64,000 nucleotides of DNA from Zingiber officinale. Lineage: Eukaryota > Streptophyta > Magnoliopsida > Zingiberales > Zingiberaceae. The number at the start of each line of letters is the position of its first letter. The first letter of the stretch is position 1. The translations under genes were made by a program, and so were the position numbers. The notes under the pieces are model-generated. The model saw only the letters and a program-made list of their open reading frames with translations, did no database searches and was not told the DNA's origin. The DNA lies in NCBI RefSeq assembly GCF_018446385.1, contig NC_055987.1:6595705-6659704 (forward strand), written 5' to 3'. Of this stretch, positions 22,396 through 34,263 are shown piece by piece.

Positions 22396-22950
22396 GCTTT
22401 GCACGTTGTAGCATAAATCCTTCATTCCTTCTAATATATATTAGGAACATGGTCAGGAATTACAACTTAAAATTAAATGAATTACCAATGGTTATGAAAT
22501 ATAGGAATTGATATTTGGCAAATTCTCTGCAAATTATATAAGCAAAAACTAGTAAGAAAACAGATAGGGCTTATGCATTATAGGATCTATCAGGGCTAAA
22601 AATTATTGTATAGAGCTGAACAACAGACACTGGAGTGGAAATGCTTACGATAGAGAATGGAGAGGGGTGTTAAGCAAACCGACATCGACTATGTATTCGG
22701 CGGCAGTTTGGGGAGCTGCCAGCCAACTAATGAACAAGCAAGTGACTATAACATGGGTTTAGCTTGTAGCGCCTTTCTTTGCTTTCTCGACAGGAGCGCG
22801 AGGTCCAACGGACGAAGGCTGAAAAGGAAGGAGCGAGAGTGAGAGAGAGAGAGAGAGCGAGGGAAATTTAGATTTAGCCAAATTCCTTCGCCGTTGTTTT
22901 GAATAGAAGGTGGAAAGGGTGAGAGAATAAAAAAAATATTTGATCTTGTC
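22396..22950 (-). repeat. right terminal inverted repeat of fold-back element
   Basis: Reverse-complement partner of 16805-17360. Relative to the left copy it has an 8-bp extra segment (ATGAAGGA type, near 22425-22432). Confidence 0.75.
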
Positions 22951-22989
22951 AGAGATTTGAGGCAATGGATGATGGGGGATGTGTCACTC

Positions 22990-23820
22990 CTGTTGATCGT
23001 TGGTGGACTCCGAGCTAGAGGATATTGCAATCACAGCAGTGTCAGTGCCGAGCTATGGAGGGGTTCCCAGGCGATGACCCTCCTACGCTCAAGTCAGTCT
23101 CCGGCGATGTGTAAGTAAGGAAGCAGAGAAACAGAGTAATAGTGTAGGTACAGTAGAAATTATGCATACTGCCGTTGAAGCTTGGGGCCCTTTATATAGA
23201 GCTCTAGGGCGTGTGTGCATACTTCTCGAGGTGTGCATGTTTCTCAAAGCTTTTCTTGAAAAGACATGTCAGGAAAGCGTCTCTAACATTATATCTTAAT
23301 GACCCGAGCATATCTCTGATATGACAGTGGAAACTTCCGTCGTACGATCCTCTGCCTGACCATGCCGCCAACTATGTCGTTTGTCAGTGGCACGAGTTCC
23401 CACAAGGATATCGGTTGATCCTCCTTTTGTCTGTTAGTGGGCCGAGCGGGATGGCCGCTCGGCCAGACCTCAGCCGTCCGGATGGTTTGGACCTTGAGCC
23501 GAGTGAAGTGGTCGCTCGACCAACATTCCATCATCCGAGCTCCGTTGTTGTGTCGAGCTATATCTGAGTGATTGCTCGGCTGCACTCCCGTTTCGCCAGT
23601 TCTGAGGTTCAATGTAAATCCGAGCGGGGCTGGTTGCTCGGCGTGTGCTTCTCTGGTACTCCTATGAGCATCAGAAGTTCGGTATGTGGTCGAGCTGTGA
23701 TGATGTTGGGTCGGACCTTCTCTATCCTGGTCGGGCGAGTGAGCCACCCGATCGACCGATGATACCGAGACGTTGACCGCCCTAACTTTGACCTCTGATC
23801 TCCACCGTAGCAATGACCCT
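22990..23820 (-). repeat. Gypsy LTR, probably solo
   Basis: Begins near TGTTGATCG/TGATCG, like the Tat-type LTRs at 6802 and 9620, and carries GCCGAGCGGGATGGCCGCTC and related CGCTCGGC motifs typical of plant Gypsy LTRs. The right edge lies just before the TCX5 upstream sequence (about 23826). No internal region is attached. I could not match a target duplication, so the edges are ±15 bp. Confidence 0.6.
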
Positions 23821-23825
23821 CTCAC

Positions 23826-26545
23826 GGTGTGAATTTAGATTTAGACCGCTCGATCTCTACGGCTATATGTGCCCGTACGATCCGTCCTTACTTCGAGATC
23901 GGACCGTCCGTTATTGGAATCTGATTTCAGAAGTAGAGAGAGAGAGGCATTCGCGTCTTCATCGTCTCTCGTGCTCCAAAGATTTCCAGCATCCGAACAA
24001 TAAAAAACCCATCTTTATCTCCATGCGATTTAGCCTCCCCGGCCCGCCGTCTCTTCTTGCGGCGGATCTCCTCCTCTTGACTGTCTCTCAGACTCTGGAG
24101 ATCCCCGGAGACTAACTCCCCTCGTTGCCCCCTTTCCAGATTTGGCTTCTTGGTCTAAGATGTGTTTGCTCGTCCCGACTTGGGGAGGGTTTTAGATACT
24201 TCACTAAGGAGTACAATTGGGAAGGAATTATTCGGAGGGCTTGACGAATAGATCCTCAGATCGGCGTTGCGAACGCCAATGGAGCAAATTTCTCAACCTA
24301 AGTCAACGTCGCCCGATGTCCCTCCTAGAAAACTCGTTCGCCAGCTGGATTTCACGGCCTCGGTCTATGGTGGAGGTTCCACTACGGCGACACTACCTGT
24401 GGCCCTTGATCCGTCGCAGTCACAGTGGCTACCTCTGCACCCGCCGGCTTCTCTGCCCATGTCGCTTTCGTCAATTTCTTCGATTTTTGTAGCCACGTGA
24501 GTTTTACTTTACTTAATTGTATTGATATTTGAATCATTTTCTGGATATGATAGCTTCTTCAAATTTTAGGCTATTTTCCATTGCGTTAACTTTTCAAGCG
24601 TTTCGTAGTTTCTAGGTTTTTTTTTCTAGTTTCATACTTCACAGGACAGAAGACTTATTCCTTTTGCTTTGAATTTTGCATCGTAATGAAAAATAAAATT
24701 TCTCAGGCTCCTTCTTTATTTTATTTTAAATTTTGGAGAAAGCAACTTTTGTTAATAGATGTTTAAAATGAATAGTTGCTTTATTTCAATTGGAAGTAAA
24801 GAAGTTCATGAAATATCACATCAAAAGGACGAATTTTATATAAAAGATATGGGAATCTTTTATAAGAAACTCTTCCTATAGTTATTGATTGAATTACCTA
24901 TAATAGACTATTTTTGAGTAATAGTGGACTGGGTTAATTTCTGTATGACAACCAAGATGGTTAGATCCATGAGCATTCTCTCACAGTGACCTTTGAAAGC
25001 TCAGTAGGATTCTAAATTCTAAAGCGCTTGATTAAAATGATTGTTTACTCTCACAATGACCTCTGAAAGCTCAATACTAGGGATCAAAACTAAAGTGGTT
25101 GATTGAAATAATTTTTTTTTAGTCTTTTTGTTTCAACATTTATGTTCTTGTGAAAGTCATAATTTCTGGCACTTATTTTGTGCAGTGATTTCTTCTCTAC
25201 CTATTTCTTCTCATTGACAAAGTTCTCTTAAGCGTCAGAATTTAGTTCTGAGAAATTCTGGTATCGTGGTTACGGTTAATTCGATCCTGCCTGTACAGGC
25301 ACTGTCCCAACCTCTCACATTGGGATGGTGGGACCCACACTTAAGTACTGAGTCCCACCATCTCATTGTGAGAGGTTAGGGCAGTGCCTGTACAGGCAGG
25401 GTGAAATTTACCCGTGGTTACATAGATATTTCTTATACTAGGGTTATGGATTGGTACTAAGAGTGAGTCTAGGCAAGCAGTTCTAATTTTAACAGCCTAT
25501 ACTGTATCATTGAAAAATGACTCATTTAGTAAGATTATAAGAGTAAATTCCTAAACCAATATATATCAATTGAACATCCAATGATCTGTTTGCTATGTAA
25601 TTTTAAAATTACATCAACTCTTGATACTTACCAATCACCATTCCCTTAAAGTTATCAGTGTTGAAGCTTTATCCATACATGATGTCTGCCTCTCTTATAT
25701 TTTTAAATTTTAAAGACCCTTCTTAATTATCATCTTATCACGGATCTCTGTAGAAAGCCACAATCACCCAAGTCAAGACAAGACACGCAACCAGTCTACA
25801 ATACTAAAGATGATACACCAACAAGAAAGAGGAATTGCAACTGCAAACATTCAAAATGCTTGAAGCTGTAAGTTGAATTCTCATTGATATGCAAGTCCTG
25901 TCAAAGCATTTCTTAGTAAATGTGTCTTAACTACTTGTGGTCGGTTACATGGATCTTATCATGCATTTGGCAATATGGAAGGTCACACCACTTGGTAATT
26001 TTATGGTTATACATGAAGCCAATGCCGTTAATATTACATGATTTTTTCACATTGAAAATCTGCTATTTGTTGTATGCTAATTCTTGGTTAGCATAATTAT
26101 AATTATTTCCTTCTAGTAGTCCATACTCCATATTGCTATGCATTTGTAGACAACAAATGTCAAATGCCATAAGATTGTGTTTTGGAAGGACAGCAAGGGG
26201 CTATGAATTTTTTGGATCAATTATAAGCATTAACTGGACCCAGTTTTTTTTTAACCTCGTGCCATCGTCCTCTCAAGGATTAGCTAAAGTAGTTAAAGCA
26301 TCATCTTAGCTGGAGTTCTCACTAGTCATATAGTCGTGCGAAGATTTTAAAGGTCATATGTATTTTATCTTTGTTGTTTTTCCCCACTTTTTTTTGACTT
26401 GTCTTCTGTGTTAAGAAGTCTTCTGGAACTTTTATAAGTCACTTAAACACTTGAAAGTGACAGTTACAGGAATATGCAAAAATTAGTAGTTACTTCGAAG
26501 AACCCAGGTTGTCTTTCTTAGAGTTCAACTTATTTTTGTAATTAA
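23826..26545 (+). pseudogene. truncated TCX5-like gene copy (exons 1-2 only)
   Basis: Duplicate of the 5' part of the TCX5-like gene at 52000. Exon 1 is 24279-24496 (ATG 24279) and exon 2 is 25754-25867; both keep open frames and consensus borders. The sequence is collinear with the complete gene until about 26545 and then stops, ~75 bp before the position of exon 3, replaced by a Copia LTR. The second half of CXC domain 1, all of CXC 2 and the C-terminal part are missing, so DNA binding is not expected. It could at most yield a ~110-residue N-terminal peptide. The upstream region (about 23826-24278) is retained, so transcription is possible. Confidence 0.88.
25265..25421. mobile_element. 139-bp fold-back MITE with 9-bp target duplication
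   Basis: Element 25274-25412 is flanked by CGTGGTTAC at 25265-25273 and 25413-25421. The two halves are almost perfect inverted copies: GATCCTGCCTGTACAGGCAC and CCAACCTCTCACA on the left pair with GTGCCTGTACAGGCAGGGTG and TGTGAGAGGTTAGG on the right. The duplicate intron near 52988-53000 has the site once and no insert. Nine-bp duplications fit Mutator-like MITEs. Confidence 0.92.
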
Positions 26546-27410
26546 TGTTTGAGCAATCGTTATATCCTAGATTTTGATGTTTAGACAAAAAGTTTAAATT
26601 AGGGTTTGTATTTGTATTTGATATGTGTTATTGAGTGTGTAGGTGACAGATGCAAAATAAAGTCCAAGTGTGACTTGGCAAAAGTGAAGTCCCGGAGGTG
26701 AGGAGGCTCTTGGCAAAGAAAGACCTGACAACAAGGACAAAGCCAAAGGAAGCTGTTGAAGGTAAGGCGTGAAGGATGGGAAAGCATCGAGGGACACAAG
26801 GCTGATGGAGGAAACTAGAAGGCAAGGTCAAAGTTGTAAAGGCAAGTTTGGGTTCTACTAGTTGACTGGTATATCAATCGATTGCCCAGTCGATTGGGGA
26901 GCGAATAGAAGGTTCTGTTCGCTCAGCCCATGAAGGCCAGTCGACTGATTGGGTTGATGACGTATAGAATCCACAAATCCTGAATACAGCAGTAACCATT
27001 ACCTACATGTTTATCAATTGATTGGTGATCGAGATTTAGTGTATCTCAATATAAAAGCTTTAGAACTTGGAGAAGAGCATACACTTTCATTTGATACATC
27101 TGATAAGCTCTCAAACTGATTCTAAAGCTCAAATTCTCATTCTCTTCTTCCTAAGCTAAAATTCCATCTTGTAAGAAGAAGAGGGAACTTCTTGTTGTGA
27201 AGGTTTCTCCACCAAAAAAGAGGTGATAATCGGAGTGCTAGAGATTGATCCATTGACAGATTGTGAGATCGTCCACCTCAAGGACACGTCATGGAGTAGG
27301 AGTTCTCATCTCCGAACGATGTTACATCCTCGAGTTAGAGTTTGTGTTGTATTTCATTCTAGCGTTCAATTTTGTTTTTGCTTTAGCTAACAAAGCCATG
27401 TTGGAAAAAA
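26546..27410 (+). repeat. Copia LTR fragment (SIRE-like)
   Basis: Begins where TCX5 similarity ends. Typical SIRE-like LTR content: TTTTGATGTTTAGACAAA near the start, GTCCAAGTGTGACTTGGC (a CCAAGT/ACTTGG hairpin), a cluster of AGTCGATTG/CAGTCGACTG motifs (26870-27030), TATAAAAG at 27050-27057, and GAAGGTTTCTCCACC further on. The 3' edge is unclear. No internal region is attached on either side. Confidence 0.65.
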
Positions 27411-27486
27411 ATAATTTGTTGCAGGAGATTTACGGGGTATTAGTTAAATCTAAATCACACTGAATTAAATTCAACTTACAGTCGAA

Positions 27487-28567
27487 ATGACCTGAGCGGA
27501 TAATCTCAGGCTGCCAGTAGAGGCTGGTTTCTGCTAAGTGTCAAAGAGTGGACTGAGTCGCCGAGTGGGCAGATCAGCCGAGAAGCAGGTCTGTGTTGTC
27601 GATTGGACAGACTGAGCAGTAGGTCTGTATTGCCGAGCGGGCAGATCGGTTGAACTGCAGGTCTGTATTGCCAAGTGGCAGATCAGCTAAGCTACAGGTC
27701 TGTGTGCAGAGAGATAGATTGGCTGAATAGTAGGTATGTGTTGCCGAGCAGACAGATCGACTGAGTTATAGGTTTGTGTTGCAAAGCGGCAGAGCAGCAG
27801 GTCTGTATTGCTGAAAGGGCAGACTGCCCGAGGCTTGCGAGAGTCGCAGTTTCCTTGAAACAGATTTGCCCCACCTTCGACTGTGCTTCGAGGCTTACTA
27901 GGGTCGTTTGTTTCTCAGGATACAACGGTTGTTCGTGATTCCCACCAAGCACTGATGGTCACGGCAAAATGAGTGGCACCTGATTACTATCACGGGCACT
28001 CTGCCAAGCAAGAGTTACACGACAGAGGAAGAGGGGAATGAAGGTGGAGAGTTTCTGCTTATTTTTTCAGTGTGTGTAAACCTATGATCGCAGCCTCCTT
28101 ATATAGGAGCTCAGATCAACGACAGCGTTAATGGTTAATTAATGACCATTACTCGCGCGAGCAGTGAAACGCCCACTGTTTCACTCGTTATCAATCGATC
28201 GTTTCGACTCTGCATTAATCTCAAATTTAATGCATCCGTTACACAGCAGCAAAAGGTTTACGTGGCAAAATGTTAGTTATTCCACTTGGGTAAATTTTGT
28301 CCCGACCGGTACGGCATTCGACGCGCACAGGTAGTACCTGCATACGAGTCAACATGTTTCAGTGCAATACGGGCCCTGAATTTGCACCCCCTGCGCACCC
28401 ATGCGTGAGAGAGAGCCTCTCCCCATGCATTTGTTCACATTCTCAATGCATGTGAATCAATATAAACCAACTAATATGCCAAGAAACTCCCAATGTGGGA
28501 CTAAAATCCCATTCACAATGGAGCTTCTATCCTCTTCCACCTCTTCTCTATTCACGAATATTCAACA
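27487..28567 (-). repeat. 3' LTR of the Tork-like Copia element
   Basis: Contains many repeats of CAGGTCTGTGTTGCCGAGC-type units (about 27550-27810). The segment at 28136-28371 is matched by the 5' LTR remnant at 32085-32245 (CAGCAGCAAAAGGTTTA, CCCGACCGGT, ACGAGTCAACATG). Confidence 0.7.
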
Positions 28568-31500
28568 ATCTCCCACATGAATGTAGATAGGGTATGTGAT
28601 AACATTCAGCAGTTGAGTCAAGTATAGGATAGATAGGTTTTACTCTTTGAACCTTCCTTTATCAAGATTTGGTTGCTTACTGGTTGATGGTAGACACGAT
28701 GTCCTTGAACTATATTGTTGTCTGTGTAAGCAGTGACAAATCTCATCCAACACTCTCCCTGATACAACTTAGTTCTCATGAGTATGTTCGTTCTTGGCCA
28801 TGAACACACCTAGTTCTGTGAGAAGCTCTAAGAATTGTGCCTCCAATTCTCTTCGAAGCGGCCCCACTTGTTTCTCATATAGGTGATCCCTCAAGAGTTG
28901 TCATCTACTCATTTTGATCATTAAAAGTCCATCGACTTACGCTGGTCCAGTCACTGTTTCATTGGGTTATCTCTCACAGTGTGTCTGGTCAATGCATATT
29001 AGTTGTTTCTTTGAACTTAGTTCTTGGGATCTCTAGTCAGCATAGGTTGGGTGTCCTCTACATTATCGTTGACAACGACATCAAGCTCATTCCTCATGAT
29101 GAGCTAGCAACTAACTCTCGATTTAACCCTTTGGTTAGCGGATCCACTATGTTATCCTTTAACTTCACATAGTCAACCGTGATAACTCCCATTGAGAGTA
29201 GTTGTCTAATAGTATTATGTCTACAACGTATATGCTTAGACTTATCATTATACAGATGGCTCTGTGTCCGACTGATTGCCGATAGATTATCATAATGTAT
29301 GCAAATTGCTAGCATCGATTTTGGCTATCTCAGAATATCTTCTAAGAATTGTCGTAGTTATTCAGCCTCTTCACCACATTTGTCAAGAGCTACAAACTCA
29401 GACTTCATCATGGATCTGGTTATTACGGTTTGCTTAGAAGATTTTCAGGAAATAACTGCACCTTCTAGAGTTAATACATATCCACTCGTAGACTTAGAGT
29501 CTGTTATAGGAAATATCCAACTCGCATTGTTGTATCCTTCGATCACAACGGTATATCTCATATAGTGCAGTCCATATTCACGAGTATACCTTAAGTACCT
29601 TAGTACTCTTGTTATCCCTTTCTAGTGCTCAACACTGGGATTACTCGTGTATCTACTCAGTTTACTTACTATGTAGGTCAAGTCTGGTCGTGTATAACTC
29701 ATCAGATACATCAGACTTCCAATCACTCGAGAGTACTCTATCTGAGAGATATTTTTGCCTTGATTTTTTGATAGATGTTGACTCATATCTATCGGCGCTC
29801 GTGCCAGCGCAGTATCATCCTTGGTGAATTTCTCAAGAATCTTGTCCACGTAATGAGACTGACTAAGAACAAGTCATTCTATTGTTCTAAGAATTTTGAT
29901 TCCTAGAATCACATCAGCTAGGCCCGTGTCTTTCATGTCAAATCTTGAGTTCAACATATCTTTAGTGGATTTGATTATCTTATCATTACTCCTAATGATA
30001 AGTATATTATCTAGGCACAAGATGACATAGTCATTCTCTGTGATTTTCATGTAGACACATTTATCACATTCATTAATCTTGAATCTATATTCCTTCACGG
30101 CATTATCAAAATTTTCATATCACTGTTTTGGTGCTTGTTTCAAGCCATATAATAACTTCACTAATCTACATACCTTGTTTTTCTATCTTGACACAGAAAA
30201 CCCCACAGGTTGCTCCATGTAGATTTCCTCTTCTAAATCTCCGTTTAGAAAGGCAGTTTTTACATACATCTGATATATTTCGAGGTTTCTTAGAGCAGCA
30301 ATAGCCAATAATACTCTAATGAAAGTTATTCTCAACACCGGAGAATACGTATCAAAGTAATCGAGGCTTTCTCATTGTCAGTATCCTTTGATTACCAATC
30401 TGGCCTTATACTTATCAATTGTGTCATCTGACTTCATTTTCTTCTTGAAGATCCACTTGCAACCTAGTGGTTTACTTCCAGGAGGAAGATCCACAAGTTC
30501 CCAAGTGTAATTTTGCAAGATAGAGTCTATCTCAGATGTAATTGTCTCTCACTAGTGAGGTCCATCAGAAGAGTCTACAGCTTCTGAGTAACTTCGGGGC
30601 TCACTTTCCAACATGAAAGTAATAAAATCTGATCCATAGGGTTTTTCTATCCAAGCTCTTTTGCTCCGTCTAAGCTCAACCTCTACTGGTTCCTCATCAT
30701 CATCTTAACCTTGTGTTTCATATGCCCGCTTTGAGGAGCTAGCATCCTCTCGGGTCTTATATGGAAACACATGCTCGAAGAACGAAACATTTCTCGATTT
30801 TATTATCGAGTTTTTGTATATTTCCGGTATTTGTGATTCATACACAACAAACCGATACGCACTGTTGTTCTGTACATAATCAATAAATATGCAATCAACA
30901 GTCTTTGGTCCTATCTTAATCCTTTTCGGATCAGGCACCAACATTTTGGCTAGACACCCCCACATTCGTAAATATTTGTAGAATGATTGTCTTCCATTCC
31001 ACAACTTTTAAGGACTCTTATCTATTTCTTCCGGGACACCTTATTTAAAAGGTAATTACTTGTTAACACAGCTTCCCTCACATGAACTCTGACAATCCAG
31101 AACTCAATAAAAGAACATTTATCATCTCCTTTAGATTTTGATTCTTTCGCTCAGCAACTTTATTTTGCTGAGGAGTATAAGGAGTTATTATTTCGTGTCT
31201 GATCTCATGTTCAGCACACAACTCAACAAATGGTGATACATATTCACCGCTCGGTCATTTCGAACCACCTTAATCTTTCTATTAAGTTGGTTTTCAACCT
31301 CATTCTTATAGAGAGCAAATTTCTCTATAGCTTTATCCTTACTTTTGATAAAATACACATAACAGTATTTTGTATTATCATCTACAAAAGTGATGAAGTA
31401 TTTATTACCACCACGTGTTGGCGTACCTTTTAGGTCGCACACATCAGTGTGGATTAGGTCAAGTGATTCGTTACTTCTTTCAATATGTTGAAAGAATGAC

Positions 31501-32245
31501 CTTGTGATTTTCGCTTCAACACAAATCTTACACTTGTGTGTTGGGTCAAGGTGGAATGTAAGTATGCATTTCATATTTAAAAATCTATGTAACACATCGT
31601 AGTTAACATGTCCTAGTCTACCATGTCACAAGTGGAAGAACTTTCATTTTTATTTATCTTAGGTCTAATGACCATTACATTAAGCTTGAATAGTCCATCA
31701 CATACATAGTCCCTTCCTACAAACATTCCATTCTGGGACAATACAACTCTGTCCGACTCAAAAATAATGCGAAAGTCATGCTTGCTTAATAGTGATCCAA
31801 ACACTAGATTCTTCCGAATCTCCGAAACATACAACACATTGTTCATAGCAAGGTCCTTGCCCGAGGTCATCTTCAGCACCACTTTTCCTTGACCCATGAT
31901 GTCTGAGGTTGCTGAGTTCCCCATGAACAGTTTGTCCCTAGTGACTTCTTCGAAGTTGTGGAGCAGCTCCTTGTTGCAGCACACATGTCTGGTGGCTCCA
32001 GTATCGATCCACCATTATCGTGGGTTTGAACCGACCAGGTTCAATTTTGAGACCACTACGCAGAGGTTGTCCATTTCTGGTCCCTCGATTAATGACCATT
32101 ACTCGCCAATGCATCCATTGCATAGCAGCAAAAGGTTTATGTGGTAAAATGTTGATTGTTCCACTTGGACAAATTTTGCCCCGACCGGTTCGGCATTTGG
32201 CACGCACAAGTCGTACCCGCACACGAGTCAACATGATTCAGTGCA
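27487..32245 (-). mobile_element. Copia element, Tork/TNT1-like, broken
   Basis: Minus-strand Ty1/Copia fossil. The 3' LTR is 27487-28567 (ending ...ATTCAACA, followed by the polypurine tract as CTCCCACATG on the plus strand). Recognisable parts in element order: gag-pre/protease side (31613-31984), integrase (30705-31595, with IHTDVCDLKG-type core and a zinc-binding CKICVEAK segment), reverse transcriptase (about 29622-30480, GSLMYLMSYTRPDL near its end) and RNase H (29094-29315). Only part of the 5' LTR remains at 32085-32245. It has several breaks and looks old. Confidence 0.85.
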
Positions 32246-33560
32246 ATCTAGTGATCAATCCAAATGCCCGAATCGATCCAGTGATCGATCCAGATGCCCT
32301 GGATTGATCCAGTGATCGATCCAGATGTCCTGGATCGATCCAGTGATCGATCTAGATCCTTTCTGTTCGAACAAAAAGGATCTCAATCGATCACTCAATC
32401 GATCCAGATGCCCGACTTCTGGAAATCGCGAAATCGCTTTTGCTCCTTCGAGAAACAACAAATGAAAAGGAAAAACTAAATGAAGAAAACGAAAGGAAGG
32501 AAAAAAGCTGACCTCCAATCGTTTTCCCTCGCCGCCGCTCACAGGTTATCGCTCACCGCTGACAAGTCGCCGATCGCCCGTCGCTAGTCGCCTCTGCTCT
32601 ACCTTCTCGACAGTCACAATTCCACTCGTCTTTGCCTCCTCGCCTTTGCCCTAGCTATTTTGTAAGCAATTATAGCGCCCGCTATGTGCCGCTAGGTCAC
32701 AATAGCACACGTTATGTGCGCTATCAACGCTTTTGTCCCGAATAGTGTGGGTTATTCGAGACAATTGCTAGAGTGTTCGCTGATCGTAGCACGCGATAAC
32801 ACGCTATATAGCACGCTATTCGCCGCTATTGAAACCCCTAAAAATTATAGAGCATCGCATATCTTCGCCTATAGATGGAGACCTCTTTTTATAATATCAT
32901 CGTTGTGTCTATGTACGCATGCTAAAGTACTCCTAAGAAAGGGCAAGTCATAAAGTGCCTCTGACACATTTCCAAAAATGAGCCCACAAATCTTTGTAAT
33001 TTGATAGGTTGGAAGTTTCGGACGTGCAATTTATCTGCAAGGTATTCTCTGTCCTTTATGTTACAAACTTCCAAAAAAGAGTACGAAGTCGCAGGTCCAT
33101 GGGTCCCACATTAGGCCGACCAGTCGTTATTCAGAGGGACAACTAGCTCGGCCTAACGGAATGTCGTCAACGACTCGGTCTTCACTCGATTTCTCCATTT
33201 ATCGTAAAGGAGTAGCATGTCTAATCAGCCCATAGTCGATCGTTGATCGACTGAAGCAGTCGATTGAGTTACTTAACACTTGGCAATGAGGTTTGACCGC
33301 TTGTCTCAGGTTGGGTCACGAAATCCAGCTGAGCGGGAAGCCCGATCGACCACTCGCGCACGATCGGCCATCCCAAGGCATGATCAACCATGTGGCCGGT
33401 CTAAGCATGCCCATGCTCTTGTTAGTGACTTTGATTGTTTCTTAACTTTGAATGTCATGCTAGTCGGTCTTCTTTACTTTAACCCGCTTTTGAGGGGTTC
33501 AATATCAAGAACCTTCATTCTATAAAGGTCAGTGCTACTTCTGCATCCTTAGTATCTCTC
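32246..33560. other. composite repeat-derived sequence
   Basis: About 2.7 tandem copies of a 31-bp unit built on GATCCAGTGATCGATCCAGA lie at 32275-32355, followed by related ATCGATCC motifs to 32410. The rest (to ~33560) looks LTR-like (TCGGCC/GACCGA motifs near 33110-33420), but I cannot define ends or a family. No gene is seen. Confidence 0.4.
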
Positions 33561-34263
33561 CTATACACCAGTAGCATGGATGAGTATTCTCTTTGTAGGG
33601 ATCTTATTGAATTACAATTTTCGTTGGTTTCTTAATTCTTTTGCGGTACCTTATTTCTTTAGTTTCTCTTCTTTAGAAAATGCAAGCTTGTTCTTTGATT
33701 TTTATGCATTTTGATGTTGGCATATAGTTTGTCTCCTTCCAACTAGCGTAACATATAAAGGTAACATATAAAGTGACAGTGACAAAAAAAAAATAAAAAT
33801 AAACCCTTTTGTTTTTTGTTGCAATTTAAATCAGAAGGATAAAATTTTTAGATGGTCAATTCTATTTTTACATGCAAAATAGCAATAACAAGTCTTATTT
33901 TATTAGATGGGTCAGTTATATGAATTCATTAAATTAGTCTTTCATAACAAAAATAAGAGGAGAGAGTTTAGTTGAATTGAATGAAGCGTTTAATTCAAAT
34001 AGATTCATTTTAATAATTATATTATATAATAATAATGACAATCAAATCTTAACCTACTAGGTGAGATTAGTTATATGGATCCTTTTATTATTGGGCATTA
34101 TCATCTATTATATTTATATTTAAATAAACATTATCTTATTTTATTATTGCTAACTAAGTTTTTTTTATCTTCCTCATTTAATGTGTACATTTATCATAAT
34201 TTTACAACCCCTAATTAGAGTATTTAGTGATCATCTAAATACATGTCTGTATTATCTTAAACA
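33561..34263. other. AT-rich intergenic stretch, nothing recognised
   Basis: AT-rich sequence with no convincing reading frame or terminal repeats. It ends at the AAACA target-site base run of the Copia element that follows. Confidence 0.5.

Larger units (their letters stand above)
16805..22950. mobile_element. ~6.1-kb fold-back (long inverted repeat) DNA element
   Basis: The two ends are inverted copies of each other over ~550 bp. Read inward, both show a CT-rich start, CTCTCGCTCTCACTCTCGCT, AAACTGCCGCCGAA-type, ACCCCCTCTCCATTCTC, TATATAATTTGCA, CCTAATATATATTAGAAGGA and GGATTTATGCTACAA, in that order. Inside each terminal repeat lies an array of 36-bp units built on a 20-bp palindrome; the right array is the inverse of the left. 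No transposase reading frame is visible, so it is non-autonomous. Long terminal repeats fit Mutator-like or fold-back (FARE/SoFT-type) transposons, but I could not find a clean target duplication and both ends are approximate. It sits between NPF copy 1 and the truncated TCX5 copy and is absent from the right duplicate. Confidence 0.75.
8196..26545 (+). repeat. segmental duplication, left copy (NPF + TCX5 5' part)
   Basis: Collinear with 47682-55330: promoter, NPF gene, intergenic spacer, TCX5-like exons 1-2 and most of intron 2. Identity is roughly 95% by eye in coding and intron sequence. Similarity stops at about 26545, about 75 bp before the position matching TCX5 exon 3. The copy is swollen by insertions absent from the right copy: Au SINE, Gypsy element, fold-back element, Gypsy solo LTR and a 139-bp MITE. 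Confidence 0.9.

Noticed and set aside
32700-32953. 79-residue plus-strand frame
   Set aside because: Lies in repeat-derived sequence with no recognisable family and no splice context.
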